Assembly: GCA_039191605.1 (NCBI GenBank)
Contig: JBCCXL010000010.1
Span: forward strand, 1-64,000
Length of the DNA: 64,000 nucleotides
Direction of reading: 5' to 3'
DNA from: JBCCXL01 sp039191605
Lineage (GTDB): Bacteria > Acidobacteriota > Thermoanaerobaculia > Multivoradales > JAHZIX01
Below are positions 1-10,943 of the stretch, in pieces. Every line of letters begins with the position of its first letter. Position 1 is the first letter of the stretch. The position numbers and the translations under genes are program-made. The notes under the pieces were generated by a model. That model was given only the letters and a program-made list of their open reading frames with translations. It had not been told where the DNA came from and searched no databases.

Positions 1-587
1 CCGTTAAACCTACCCCCCCCGGTGGGCCCCCCCCCCCCGGTTCCTTCCGGGGGGGTAATACCGGGGGGTGCCGGGGCCCCCCCCCCCCCACCCCCCGGCG
101 CGGCCCCGGGGCGCACCCGCGGCCCCGCGACCCGCGAAGTGAGACGATAGCAGCCCCGCAGGGATCCCACGGTGAAGCTTAGGGAAGGAAGCTGCGTCAA
201 GGAAACTGGGGAGAGGAACCTAGAGCGGGAAAGCTAGGGCGGATCCGCGGAAGACTCGCCACAGCTCGTATTCGCTCATGGGGCCCCCATCGGCCAGGTT
301 TGGATCAGCGACAGGAACGCAGCGGGCCCGTGGCCGCCGGGCAGTGGACTCGGCGACAGCGGGGGCAGAGGGATGCGCTGGAAGCGGCGCCGAGGCCGTA
401 CTACAATCCGGTGAATCCGAAACTACGGACGGCCACGAGCCGCCGTTGAGAGCCGGTGGTCGGGGAGCTGCTGCCCTTCGCCCGGACCTCGTCCCCTGCC
501 CCGGGGCGTGACCTCGCCGTCGACGCTGCCTCGAGGGTCTCTCCCAAGTCGCTCCCTAGTTGGCCCCCTCGGCCATCGAGAAAGGAC
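1..587. other. Left-edge region without a supported gene; poly-C/poly-G rich start
   Basis: The first 130 bases are dominated by long C and G homopolymer runs unlike anything else in the window. They look like low-quality sequence at a contig end or an assembly artefact. Bases 130-300 are purine-rich and of ordinary complexity, but I recognise no RNA family in them. No open frame here has a ribosome binding site or protein-like composition. The last 30 bases form the leader of aceE, with an AGAAAGGA motif just before its start codon. Confidence 0.5.
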
Positions 588-3350
<2,763 letters not shown>

Positions 3351-3493
3351 GCTGGCCCCCCCGGATCTCTGAACTGCCAGATCTCTGGCCTGCCGAGTCT
3401 CCCGAACGCATCCGACGAATACGTCAGCAAGCAGGCCAGCAAGCAGCCCGGGCATCCGGACATACCAGCCCCGCGTAACCCCAAGATCCCCTA

Positions 3494-3512
3494 TCCCGCG
3501 CTGAGCGCGGGA
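3494..3512 (+). other. Perfect GC hairpin between aceE and aceF
   Basis: An 8-bp perfect inverted repeat (TCCCGCGC, loop TGA, GCGCGGGA) sits in the 239-base gap between aceE and aceF. No T-run follows, so it is not a classical intrinsic terminator. It could be an RNA processing or stabilising element that sets the E1 to E2 ratio, or a chance GC-rich palindrome. The rest of the gap holds degenerate CAGCAAGC-type repeats and no gene. Confidence 0.45.
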
Positions 3513-3588
3513 CGCCAAATTCCCAAGAGCACCGCAAGCGAGCTTCTAGAAGCCATCTAGAGCGCCCCCAACCCCGAGAGGAGAGCCC

Positions 3589-4986
3589 GTGGGCCAACAG
3601 GTTGAGATCACCGTCCCGGATATCGGCGACTTCGACGCCGTCGAAGTCATCGAGGTGCTGGTCAGCGCCGGAGACGCGGTGGAGGAAGAGCAGAGCCTGA
3701 TCACCCTGGAGAGTGACAAGGCCACCATGGAGGTCCCCTCCTCCCATGCCGGCACCGTGGTCGAGGTCAAGATCTCCAACGGGGATCAGGTCGCCCAGGG
3801 GGACGTCATCGCGCTCCTCGAGGTCGGGGCTGCCGCCGAGGCCGCCCCGGCGGCGGAGACGGCGCCGGCAGCAGAAGCAGGGGCAGCACCAGCGGCCGCT
3901 CTGGAGCCTGCCCCGCCGGCCGCTCCCGCCGCCGAGGCTCCGGCCCCACCGGCCTCTGCCGCCAGCGCTCCCCCACCTGCCGCTAGCGCTGCGGCATCGA
4001 CCGCCCCGTCCCAAAGCGCGGGCGCCGGCTCGAGCCTCGACGAGGTCGACGAGCAGGCCTTCGCCAGCGCCCACGCCGCCCCCGGCGTGCGCCGCCTGGC
4101 CCGCGAGCTGGGGGCTGACCTCGGCCGTGTGGAGGGCAGCGGCCGCAAGGGGCGGATCACCAAGGAGGACGTCGAGGGCTATATCCGCCGCGCGGTGGAG
4201 CAATTCCAGAGTGGCCGCGCCGCCGCCCCCGCCGGCGACGGCAACTACCTGCCGGTGGCCCCGGCGCGGGATATCGACTTCAGCAAATTCGGCGAGATCG
4301 AGCACCAGCCGCTGACCCGCATCCAGAAGATCTCCGGGCCGGCTCTCCACCGCTCCTGGGTCACGGTGCCCCACGTCACTCAATTCGACCAGGCGGACAT
4401 CACCGAGCTGGAGGCCTTCCGCAAGCAGCTCAAGCCAGAGGCGGAGCGCGCCGGCGTGAAGGTCACCCCGGTCTCCTTCCTGCTCCTCGCCTGCGCCCGG
4501 GCGCTCAAGGAGCGGCCGCGCATGAACTCCTCCCTCGCCCCCGGCGGCGAGGAGCTGATCATGAAGAAGTACATCCACATCGGCGTCGCCGTGGATACAC
4601 TCGGCGGCCTGGTGGTGCCGGTGGTCCAGGACGTCGACCAGAAGGGCATCTTCGAGATCTCCGCCGACCTCATGGACATCAGCCAGCGGGCCCGGGACGG
4701 CAAGCTCGGCCCCCGGGATATCCAGGGCGCCACCTTCACCATCTCCAGCCTCGGCGGCATCGGCGGCACCGGCTTCACCCCGGTGGTCAACTCCCCCGAG
4801 GTGGGCATCCTCGGCGTCGCCCGCCACTCCACCCAGCCGGTGTGGAACGGCAGCGAGTTCGAGCCGCGGCTGATCCTGCCCTTCTCCCTGTCCTACGACC
4901 ACCGGGTCATCGACGGCGCCGAGGCGGTGCGCTTCACCACCACCCTCGGCGGCATCCTCTCGGATCTGCGCCGAATCCTGATCTGA
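3589..4986 (+). CDS. aceF: Dihydrolipoamide acetyltransferase (E2 of pyruvate dehydrogenase)
   Basis: This is the E2 core subunit. It carries the swinging lipoyl arm and transfers acetyl groups to coenzyme A. The 465 residues comprise one lipoyl domain (about 1-78, lipoylation site Lys44 in ESDKATME), a long Ala/Pro linker (about 80-155), a peripheral-subunit-binding domain (about 160-200, with PGVRRLARELG and KGRITKEDV), and the catalytic acetyltransferase domain. The active-site segment is SYDHRVIDGAE with His438 and Asp442. The start is GTG, preceded by GAGAGGAGAG, which supports it. Enterobacterial AceF usually has three lipoyl domains, whereas this one has one. The downstream lpdA supplies a second lipoyl domain to the complex. 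Confidence 0.95.
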   Translation: MGQQVEITVPDIGDFDAVEVIEVLVSAGDAVEEEQSLITLESDKATMEVPSSHAGTVVEVKISNGDQVAQGDVIALLEVGAAAEAAPAAETAPAAEAGAAPAAALEPAPPAAPAAEAPAPPASAASAPPPAASAAASTAPSQSAGAGSSLDEVDEQAFASAHAAPGVRRLARELGADLGRVEGSGRKGRITKEDVEGYIRRAVEQFQSGRAAAPAGDGNYLPVAPARDIDFSKFGEIEHQPLTRIQKISGPALHRSWVTVPHVTQFDQADITELEAFRKQLKPEAERAGVKVTPVSFLLLACARALKERPRMNSSLAPGGEELIMKKYIHIGVAVDTLGGLVVPVVQDVDQKGIFEISADLMDISQRARDGKLGPRDIQGATFTISSLGGIGGTGFTPVVNSPEVGILGVARHSTQPVWNGSEFEPRLILPFSLSYDHRVIDGAEAVRFTTTLGGILSDLRRILI

Positions 4987-5152
4987 GGCCTCGGCCTTTC
5001 GAGCTAGCCCTAGAGATCTCCGCAGAGCGTCTGAGACCCCGGGCCACGACCTCTCGAGCCCACGACCTCTCCAGACCACGCCCTCCCATGGGCGAATCTT
5101 TCCAGCGCTCCAAGACCCCTCCAAGAACCTCCGAGCAACCAGCGAGCAGCCC

Positions 5153-7000
5153 GTGAGCCATACCGAGATTCGAGTACCGGACATCGGCGATTTCGACGCC
5201 GTGGAGATCATTGAAGTCCTGGTGACCGCCGGAGATCAGGTGGAGGAAGAGCAGAGCCTCCTCACCCTGGAAAGCGACAAGGCCACCATGGAGGTGCCCT
5301 CCTCCGCCGCCGGTACGGTGGTGGAGGTGAAGGTCGCCGTCGGCGACAAAGTCGCCCAGGGAGACCTCATCGCCGTGGTCGCCACCGGGGCTTCCGCCAG
5401 CACCGAGAGCACTGTCAGTGCCGGGGCCGAAGCAGCGGCCCAGGAAGACGCTAGCACCAGTCCTCCGGCTCCGGCCGCGGCCCCGGCTGCAGCCGCTGCC
5501 GCCCCTCCAACCCCGGCGCCCGCTCCGGCTCCGGCTCCGACTCCGGCGCGGCTGCCGGATGCCGATCTCCACGCCGAGGTGCTGGTCATCGGCGCCGGCC
5601 CCGGCGGCTATTCCGCCGCCTTCCGCGCCGCCGACCTCGGCAAGAAGGTGGTGCTGGTGGAGCGCTTCCCCCGCCTCGGCGGCGTTTGCCTCAACGTCGG
5701 CTGCATTCCCTCCAAGGCCCTGCTCCACGCCGCCAAGGTGCTGGACGAAGCCGCCGCCTTCGCCGACCACGGCATCGCCTTCGGCGAGCCGAGCATCGAC
5801 CTCGATGCCCTGCGCTCGTGGAAGGACGGAGTGGTCCAGCGCCTCACCGGCGGCCTGAAAACCCTCGCCAAGCAGCGCAAGGTCACCGTCGTCCACGGTC
5901 TGGCAAAATTCGCCGGCCAATTCCATGTCGAGGTAGACCCCACGGCGCAAGACCCCGGCGACGACTTCCCGCGGCGCATCTCCTTCGAGAGCTGCATTTT
6001 GGCCGCCGGCTCCCGGGTGGTGGAGCTCCCCTTCCTGCCCGAAGACGAGCGCATCGTCGACTCCACCGGCGCCCTGGAGCTGCGGGACATCCCCTCCCGG
6101 CTGCTGATCATCGGCGGCGGCATCATCGGCGTCGAGATGGGCACCGTCTACCATGGCCTGGGCTCGAAGGTCACCGTCGTCGAGCTGATGGACGGCCTGC
6201 TCCCCGGCGCCGACAAGGACATCGTGCGCCCGCTGGCGCGGCGCCTCGGCAAGCGCTTCGAGGCGATTCACCTGAAGACCAAGGTGAGCGCCGTGGAGGC
6301 CCGCGAAGACGGCCTGGTGGCGACCCTCGAGGGGCCCGACAGCAGCTCCCGCCAGGAGACCTTCGATCGAGTGCTGGTGAGCGTCGGCCGGCGCCCCAAC
6401 GGCGATCGCCTGGGCGCCGAGGCGGCGGGCCTCGAGGTCACCGAGCGCGGCTTCATTCCCTCCGATCGCCAGCAGCGCACCAACGTGCCCCACATCTTCA
6501 GCATCGGCGATCTCAAGGGCAACCCGATGCTCGCCCACAAGAGCGTCCACGAAGGCAAGATCGCCGCCGAGGTGATCGCCGGCCACAAGGTCGCCTTCGA
6601 TGCCCGGGTGATCCCCAGCGTCGCCTACACCGATCCGGAAGTCGCCTGGGTGGGCCTCACCGAAATCGAGGCCAAGGAGCGCGGCGTGGCCTACGAGAAG
6701 GGCGCCTTCCCCTGGGCCGCCAGCGGCCGCTCCCTGGCCATCGGCCGAGACGAGGGGGTGACCAAGGTGCTCTTCGATCCGGACAGCGGCCGGGTGCTCG
6801 GCGCCGGCATCGTCGGCACCGCAGCGGGGGACCTCATCGCCGAGGTCGCCCTCGCCATCGAGATGGGCTGCGACGCCGAGGACATCGCTCTGACCGTCCA
6901 CCCCCACCCCACCCTCTCGGAGACGGTGGCGATGAGCGCCGAGGCCTTCGAGGGCACCCTCACCGACCTCTACCTGCCGAAGCGCAAGAAGAAGAGCTGA
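5153..7000 (+). CDS. lpdA: Dihydrolipoyl dehydrogenase (E3) with fused N-terminal lipoyl domain
   Basis: This E3 flavoenzyme reoxidises dihydrolipoamide with NAD+. The 615-residue protein starts with a lipoyl domain (about 1-76, Lys43 in ESDKATME) very similar to that of the preceding aceF, so the two domains were probably duplicated. An Ala/Pro linker follows (about 80-135). The E3 body then begins with an FAD-binding GAGPGGY, the redox-active pair Cys179/Cys184 in GGVCLNVGCIPSK, a second Rossmann motif GGGIIGVE, and the C-terminal catalytic HPHPTLSE with His585 and Glu590. Lipoyl-E3 fusions are known in several bacteria. The GTG start keeps the full lipoyl domain. The gene ends the PDH cluster, 166 bases after aceF. 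Confidence 0.94.
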   Translation: MSHTEIRVPDIGDFDAVEIIEVLVTAGDQVEEEQSLLTLESDKATMEVPSSAAGTVVEVKVAVGDKVAQGDLIAVVATGASASTESTVSAGAEAAAQEDASTSPPAPAAAPAAAAAAPPTPAPAPAPAPTPARLPDADLHAEVLVIGAGPGGYSAAFRAADLGKKVVLVERFPRLGGVCLNVGCIPSKALLHAAKVLDEAAAFADHGIAFGEPSIDLDALRSWKDGVVQRLTGGLKTLAKQRKVTVVHGLAKFAGQFHVEVDPTAQDPGDDFPRRISFESCILAAGSRVVELPFLPEDERIVDSTGALELRDIPSRLLIIGGGIIGVEMGTVYHGLGSKVTVVELMDGLLPGADKDIVRPLARRLGKRFEAIHLKTKVSAVEAREDGLVATLEGPDSSSRQETFDRVLVSVGRRPNGDRLGAEAAGLEVTERGFIPSDRQQRTNVPHIFSIGDLKGNPMLAHKSVHEGKIAAEVIAGHKVAFDARVIPSVAYTDPEVAWVGLTEIEAKERGVAYEKGAFPWAASGRSLAIGRDEGVTKVLFDPDSGRVLGAGIVGTAAGDLIAEVALAIEMGCDAEDIALTVHPHPTLSETVAMSAEAFEGTLTDLYLPKRKKKS

Positions 7001-7003
7001 GCC

Positions 7004-7077
7004 CACTCCTGAGCCCACTTCTCAGCCCCCTCTTCAGCCCACTCTTCAGCCCCCTCTTCAGCTCACTGTCTCTACTG
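7004..7077 (+). repeat. Degenerate short tandem repeat after lpdA
   Basis: About five imperfect copies of a 14-15 base unit of the form TCTTCAGCCC(A/C)C fill nearly the whole gap between lpdA and the TerB-like gene. The unit is not palindromic. Similar short tandem repeats of unrelated sequence lie in several other gaps of this window. Confidence 0.7.
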
Positions 7078-7082
7078 AGCCC

Positions 7083-7544
7083 ATGATCGAAGCCATCCGC
7101 TCCTTCTTCGACGACCGCATCGGGCGCTCCCCCTCCCAGGCGGAGGATCCAGAGCACTCCGTGCGGCTCGCCGCCGCCGCCCTCTTCGCCGAGCTCATCG
7201 GCGCCGACTTCCATCATCACCCGGAGGAGCGGCGCACCGCCCTGGCGGCGATCCAGAAGGCCCTGGAGCTGCCTCGAGAGGAGGCCGACGCCCTGCTCGA
7301 TCTCGCCGAGGACGAAGCCTCCATCTCCGTCTCCCTCTACGAGTTCACCCGCCTGGTGCACCAACACTTCAGCGAGGCGGAAAAGCTGCGGGTGGTGGAG
7401 GGACTGTGGAGGGTGGCCTACGCCGACGGCCGCCTCGATCACCACGAAGATCACATGCTGCGCAAGGTAAAGAGCCTGCTGCACATCCCCCAGGCGGCCT
7501 TCATCGAAGCCAAGCTACGAGCCCGAGAGCAGCATTCATCGTAA
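7083..7544 (+). CDS. TerB-family protein (tellurite resistance-like helical domain)
   Basis: This is a 153-residue, all-helical soluble protein with the TerB pattern: two acidic repeats, each with conserved DGxLxxxE-like loops. Examples are the ADFHHHPEE segment near residue 43 and YADGRLDHHEDHML near residue 120. The spacing of the two loops and the length match stand-alone TerB domain proteins, which are proposed to bind metal ions and to work at the membrane in stress responses. The exact role is unknown. The gene lies 82 bases after lpdA and 28 bases before the selenoprotein gene, so it may share transcription with both. No signal peptide or transmembrane segment is visible. Confidence 0.75.
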   Translation: MIEAIRSFFDDRIGRSPSQAEDPEHSVRLAAAALFAELIGADFHHHPEERRTALAAIQKALELPREEADALLDLAEDEASISVSLYEFTRLVHQHFSEAEKLRVVEGLWRVAYADGRLDHHEDHMLRKVKSLLHIPQAAFIEAKLRAREQHSS

Positions 7545-7572
7545 TCAGCGCCAACCGACGGAGGATCCCGCC

Positions 7573-8136
7573 ATGACCACCCAGCCTTCAGCTGACTCCC
7601 GCCTCTCCACCGACGCCCTCGACGGCCTGCTGGCCCAGCCGGTCCGCGGTCGCCACCTCCAGGGGCCGAGCCTCGCCGACAACCTGAGCGCGGGCCCTAA
7701 TTTGCTCATCTTCCTGCGCCACTTTGGCTGACCATTCTGCCGACAGCAGGTGGTCGACCTGCGACGTTTGACAGCAGAAGATTCAGCCTACCCCTCTCCC
7801 CTCTTCATCCATCTCGGAAATGAGCAGCAGGGGGAGGACTTCTTCCAGCGCTTCTGGCCCGAGGCTCGGGCGGTAGCGGATCCGGAGAAGGCTCTCTACC
7901 GCGGCTTCCAGCTGCCTCGAGGCGGTCTCGGACAGCTCCTGGGGCCCGCCGTGTGGAAGCCCGGCGCCAAGGCTTTGCTGCGGGGAATCACCGCCGGCGT
8001 TCCGGTGGGAGACCCCGCCCAGCTCCCGGGCTATTTTCTCTTCGTCGATGCAGAGCTGCGCTGGAGCTACCGCCCCCGCACCTCGGCGGACCACCCGGAC
8101 TTCCAGGAGCTGGGAGAGCTCGCCGCCAGTCTTTAG
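7573..8136 (+). CDS. Thioredoxin-fold selenoprotein, peroxiredoxin-like (AhpC-TSA_2/PRXL2-like), UGA-encoded Sec53
   Basis: Translation from ATG 7573, which has GGAGG eight bases upstream, meets one in-frame UGA at 7729-7731 (codon 53) and then runs open to 8136. Reading the UGA as selenocysteine gives a 187-residue protein with the segment RHFGUPFCRQQ. That is the thioredoxin-fold active site of AhpC/TSA-like proteins of the AAED1/PRXL2 type, which normally have FGCPFC, so Sec replaces the N-terminal cysteine of a CxxC pair. Family membership continues on both sides of the UGA: an N-terminal LxGxxLxD strand region and a C-terminal thioredoxin-like tail. A SECIS-like hairpin starts 14 bases after the UGA. 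The likely role is a thiol-dependent oxidoreductase or peroxidase. Standard gene callers would report only the part from about 7750. Confidence 0.88.
7736..7778 (+). promoter_or_regulatory. Bacterial SECIS element downstream of the Sec UGA
   Basis: The inner hairpin at 7746-7762 has a perfect 6-bp stem (GCAGGT/ACCTGC) closing the loop GGTCG. The outer arms TCTGC (7736-7740) and GCAGA (7774-7778) can also pair. The loop lies about 20 bases after the UGA and contains GGUC. Both the spacing and the loop resemble the E. coli fdhF SECIS bound by SelB, which also has an apical GGUC. The element lies inside the coding sequence, as bacterial SECIS elements do. Confidence 0.8.
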
Positions 8137-8155
8137 GCTAGAAAGCTCCCCGGCT

Positions 8156-8274
8156 GGGAAGTTTCTAGATTGGGAAGTTTCTAGATTGGGACGCTTCTAG
8201 ATTGGGACGCTTCTAGATTGGGAAGCTTCTAGATTGGGAAGCACCCAGGCTGGGAAGCTCTCAAGTCTGGGAAT
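8156..8274 (+). repeat. 16-bp tandem repeat array
   Basis: About seven tandem copies of a 16-base unit, consensus GGGA(A/C)G(C/T)TTCTAGATT, follow the selenoprotein gene. The first five are nearly identical and the last two degenerate. Each good copy contains the palindrome TCTAGA. The array is part of the 338-base gap 8137-8474, which holds no gene. The gap also contains a long hairpin at 8295-8341. Confidence 0.9.
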
Positions 8275-8294
8275 GTAGCCGTGGGCAAGAAATA

Positions 8295-8341
8295 GCCGGA
8301 GGAGGAGCCGCTGCAGCTTTTGCGGCAGCTCCCCCTCCGGC
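8295..8341 (+). other. Long GC-rich hairpin, possible terminator or regulatory RNA
   Basis: The outer arms GCCGGAGG (8295-8302) and CCTCCGGC (8334-8341) are perfectly complementary. Inner arms GGAGC/GCTCC and GCCGC/GCGGC pair further, leaving a small loop around CAGCTTTT. There is no U-tract after the 3' arm, so a factor-independent terminator is only possible rather than clear. It may end the selenoprotein transcript or act in the leader of the sulfotransferase-like gene that starts 134 bases later. Confidence 0.55.
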
Positions 8342-8474
8342 CGTGTCTCAGTGCCCGACGATGTTCCGTAATATGAATATTGACAAGCGTTTAGACGCCC
8401 GGCGGCAGTTGGGAGAGCGGGCTCCTTTGGGATAGGATCATCGCCTCAATCTATCTCCCCGGAACGCATTGCCC

Positions 8475-9221
8475 ATGTCTACTCCTTCAGTCCCCGGTGC
8501 CCCCGCTGGCGCTAACGCTCAGGCCGAGCCGCGCTCCCTCTTCCTCGTCGCCCTGCCCCGCAGCTTATCGACGCTGGTGCACGATCTCTGCGCCTACGCC
8601 CTCGATCTGCGCTCCCCGAGCTGGGCCCGCGGCGGCGAGATCCTCAACGGTGACCAGCTGGTGCTTCAGCCGGAATCCACCGAGGGCACCTCTCGTAAGT
8701 TCAACCTCGCCGACGAGCGGATCATCCAGCAGCGGATTCGCGCCTTCCTCAGCGACGTCGTTCAGCCCCACGGCCGGCTCTATCGCGATGTCGTCCAGCC
8801 CTTCGCCGTCACCCGGTGGCTGAAGGAAAACCCCATGCCCACGCTGTGGGTGCGGCGCCCGCTGGCGGATATCGCCTTCTCCCTCAGCCGCCAGCAGCTC
8901 TCCTTTCCCGCCCGCGCCGGCGGCGGCGAAGGCGACGAGCTAGATCAGGTGCTGCGCGGCCTGGTTCGGGCTCGTAAGGCTTTGGGGACCCTCGGGGCGG
9001 AAGAGATCGAATTCGATCATCTGGTGAGGGACGAGGAAGAGCTGCGCACCGCCCTCGGCCGCCTCTATCCGGACCATCAGCTCCCCCCCCTGCGCTATCG
9101 TAACGCCGACTTCCGGCGACTCACGGAGGTCGTGCTGGGGCATCGGGTGAGCCGCGAGTGGCTGGAGATTCAGGAACGAGCGCTGCGGGCAGAAGACGCC
9201 GTAGCGGCCGAAGGCAGCTGA
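8475..9221 (+). CDS. Sulfotransferase-like P-loop protein
   Basis: This is a 248-residue protein with an N-terminal strand-loop-helix SLFLVALPRSLSTLVHDL (about 22-39). It resembles the PAPS-binding PRSxST motif of sulfotransferases. The middle part has SR/R-rich helices and an FDHLVRDEEELR segment that resembles the C-terminal half of small sulfotransferase-family proteins. The substrate is unknown. The start ATG 8475 was chosen over an in-frame TTG two codons upstream, and no strong ribosome binding site is seen for either. It stands alone after a 338-base non-coding gap and 62 bases before the SLC13 gene. Assignment rests on motif appearance only. Confidence 0.6.
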   Translation: MSTPSVPGAPAGANAQAEPRSLFLVALPRSLSTLVHDLCAYALDLRSPSWARGGEILNGDQLVLQPESTEGTSRKFNLADERIIQQRIRAFLSDVVQPHGRLYRDVVQPFAVTRWLKENPMPTLWVRRPLADIAFSLSRQQLSFPARAGGGEGDELDQVLRGLVRARKALGTLGAEEIEFDHLVRDEEELRTALGRLYPDHQLPPLRYRNADFRRLTEVVLGHRVSREWLEIQERALRAEDAVAAEGS

Positions 9222-9283
9222 GGGCCCGAGCCGTCCTCGAGACGCCCTAGACGGGACACCCTCAACCGGCGCCCTAGATCACC

Positions 9284-10825
9284 GTGGCCGTCTCCCCCCA
9301 TCGCCTGCGACGCCTCGGCGGCACCTTCTCGGGCCTCGGCCTCTTCGCCCTGATGGCCGCCGCTCCGGCGCCCCAGGGCCTTACCGAGGCCGCCTGGAGC
9401 ACCGCCGCCGTGGGGGTGCTGATGGCCGTGTGGTGGATGACCGAGGCGCTGCCGATCCCCGCCACCGCGCTGCTGCCGCTGGTGCTCTTCCCGCTCCTCG
9501 GCATCGCTTCCTCCTCCGCCGCCGCGGCGCCCTACGCCAATCCCCTGATCTACCTCTTCCTCGGCGGTTTCCTCATCGCCCTGGCGATGGAGCGCTGCGG
9601 CCTCCACCGCCGGGTCGCCCTGGCGGTCCTGGGCCGCGCCGGCACTCGCCCCTCCCAGCTCGTCGGCGCTTTCCTCTTGGCCTCCGCGGGGCTCTCCATG
9701 TGGATCTCCAACACCGCCACGGCGCTGATGATGCTGCCCATCGCTCTCTCGGTGGTGGCCCTGAGGGATCCAGCGCCGAGCCTCGGCGCGCAGAATGGCG
9801 CTGCCAACGAAGACTCCACCAGCGAAGACGCCACTAGCAGAGGCATCGGCAGAAAGCCCGAAGCTTCCAGCCCCTTCGCCCTCTGCCTGCTGCTGGCGGT
9901 GGCCTACGGCGCCAACGTCGGCGGCATGGCCACCCTCATCGGCACCCCCACCAACGCCCTGCTGGCGGGCTTCATGCTCGAGACCTACGGCCGCGAGCTC
10001 TCCTTCGCCCGCTGGCTGCTGGCGGCGCTGCCGGTCACCATTGTCGGGCTGGTGAGCATCCATCTGCTCCTGACTCGCGTTCTCTTCCCCTTGAGCCGGC
10101 TCCAGGTCTCCGGCAGCCCCGAGCTGCTGCGCCGCGAGAGCGCCGCCCTCGGCCCCTGGAGCGCCGCCCAGCGGCGGGTGGCGACGGTCTTCCTGCTGGT
10201 GGCGGCGGCGTGGATGACCCGCCCCCTGCTGAGCCGCTGGGTGGACGGCCTGTCGGATACCGGCATCGCCCTGGCCGGAGCCCTACTGCTCTTTCTGCTG
10301 CCCTCGGGAGACGAGAGCCCCTCTGCCGGGGACGCCCCGGCTTGGAATCCCCTCCTCACCTGGGACGACGCCCGCCGCCTGCCCTGGGGCGTGCTGCTGC
10401 TCTTCGGCGGGGGCCTGAGCCTCGCCGCGGCGATCCGCGACACCGGCCTCGCCCAGTGGATCGGCGGCGGCCTCTCCGCCCTCGCCGACTGGCCCACCCT
10501 GGCCCTAACCTTGACCCTCACGGCGGTCGTGGTGCTGCTCACCGAGCTCACCTCCAATACCGCCACCGCCGCCGCCTTCCTGCCGGTGCTGGCCTCCGTC
10601 GCCGCCGCCCTGAGCCGCGACCCGCTGGTCTTCCTGCTCCCCGCCACCCTCGCCGCCAGCTGCGCCTTCATGCTGCCGGTAGCCACCCCACCCAACGCCA
10701 TCGTCTACGGCAGCGAGCGAGTGCCCCTGCCCCAGATGGCCCGCGCTGGACTGTGGCTGAACCTGCTCTTCACGCTGCTGGTGGGGCTGTGGGGGGCGCT
10801 GGTGATGCCGAAGATCCTCGGCTGA
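9284..10825 (+). CDS. SLC13/DASS-family sodium-coupled anion transporter
   Basis: This is a 513-residue polytopic membrane protein with about eleven or twelve hydrophobic segments. It carries the two SNT signatures of divalent anion:sodium symporters, SNTATALMMLP near residue 144 and TSNTATAAAFLP near residue 424. These line the binding site for sodium and the dicarboxylate, sulfate or citrate substrate. The segment WWMTEALPIPATALLP near the N-terminus is also characteristic. A short non-conserved insert rich in Ser/Glu/Asp lies around residues 168-200. The start is GTG. The last 300 bases of this gene recur as a damaged copy at 16603-16901, on the far side of the minus-strand module 10944-16142. 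Substrate cannot be told from the sequence. Confidence 0.88.
   Translation: MAVSPHRLRRLGGTFSGLGLFALMAAAPAPQGLTEAAWSTAAVGVLMAVWWMTEALPIPATALLPLVLFPLLGIASSSAAAAPYANPLIYLFLGGFLIALAMERCGLHRRVALAVLGRAGTRPSQLVGAFLLASAGLSMWISNTATALMMLPIALSVVALRDPAPSLGAQNGAANEDSTSEDATSRGIGRKPEASSPFALCLLLAVAYGANVGGMATLIGTPTNALLAGFMLETYGRELSFARWLLAALPVTIVGLVSIHLLLTRVLFPLSRLQVSGSPELLRRESAALGPWSAAQRRVATVFLLVAAAWMTRPLLSRWVDGLSDTGIALAGALLLFLLPSGDESPSAGDAPAWNPLLTWDDARRLPWGVLLLFGGGLSLAAAIRDTGLAQWIGGGLSALADWPTLALTLTLTAVVVLLTELTSNTATAAAFLPVLASVAAALSRDPLVFLLPATLAASCAFMLPVATPPNAIVYGSERVPLPQMARAGLWLNLLFTLLVGLWGALVMPKILG
10526..10825 (+). repeat. Left copy of a 300-bp direct repeat (3' end of the SLC13 gene)
   Basis: The last 100 codons of the SLC13 gene are repeated in the same orientation at 16603-16901. 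By hand alignment I count about 20 substitutions and two small deletions (3 and 6 bases). The two copies flank the minus-strand module 10944-16142. This copy is intact. Confidence 0.9.
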
Positions 10826-10943
10826 TCAGATCGTTTGGAAGCGGGCAGCTCGGTAGAAATCAACGGTCGGATCACCGCCGGCTGTTTTCCCGCCGCCGCC
10901 CCGCCCCTACCGCGCCTGGCCATCGACCTGATCATGCTTACTC

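Noticed and set aside
4934..7018. 694-codon open frame on the minus strand opposite lpdA
   Set aside because: Same reason. lpdA has all catalytic motifs in the plus frame, while this frame reads as Gly/Ala/His-rich noise.
8156..8274. CRISPR array
   Set aside because: The 16-bp units are contiguous without spacers, and no cas genes are near.
8380..8385. TTGACA as a -35 element for the sulfotransferase-like gene
   Set aside because: No acceptable -10 element lies 16-18 bases downstream, where the sequence is GC-rich.
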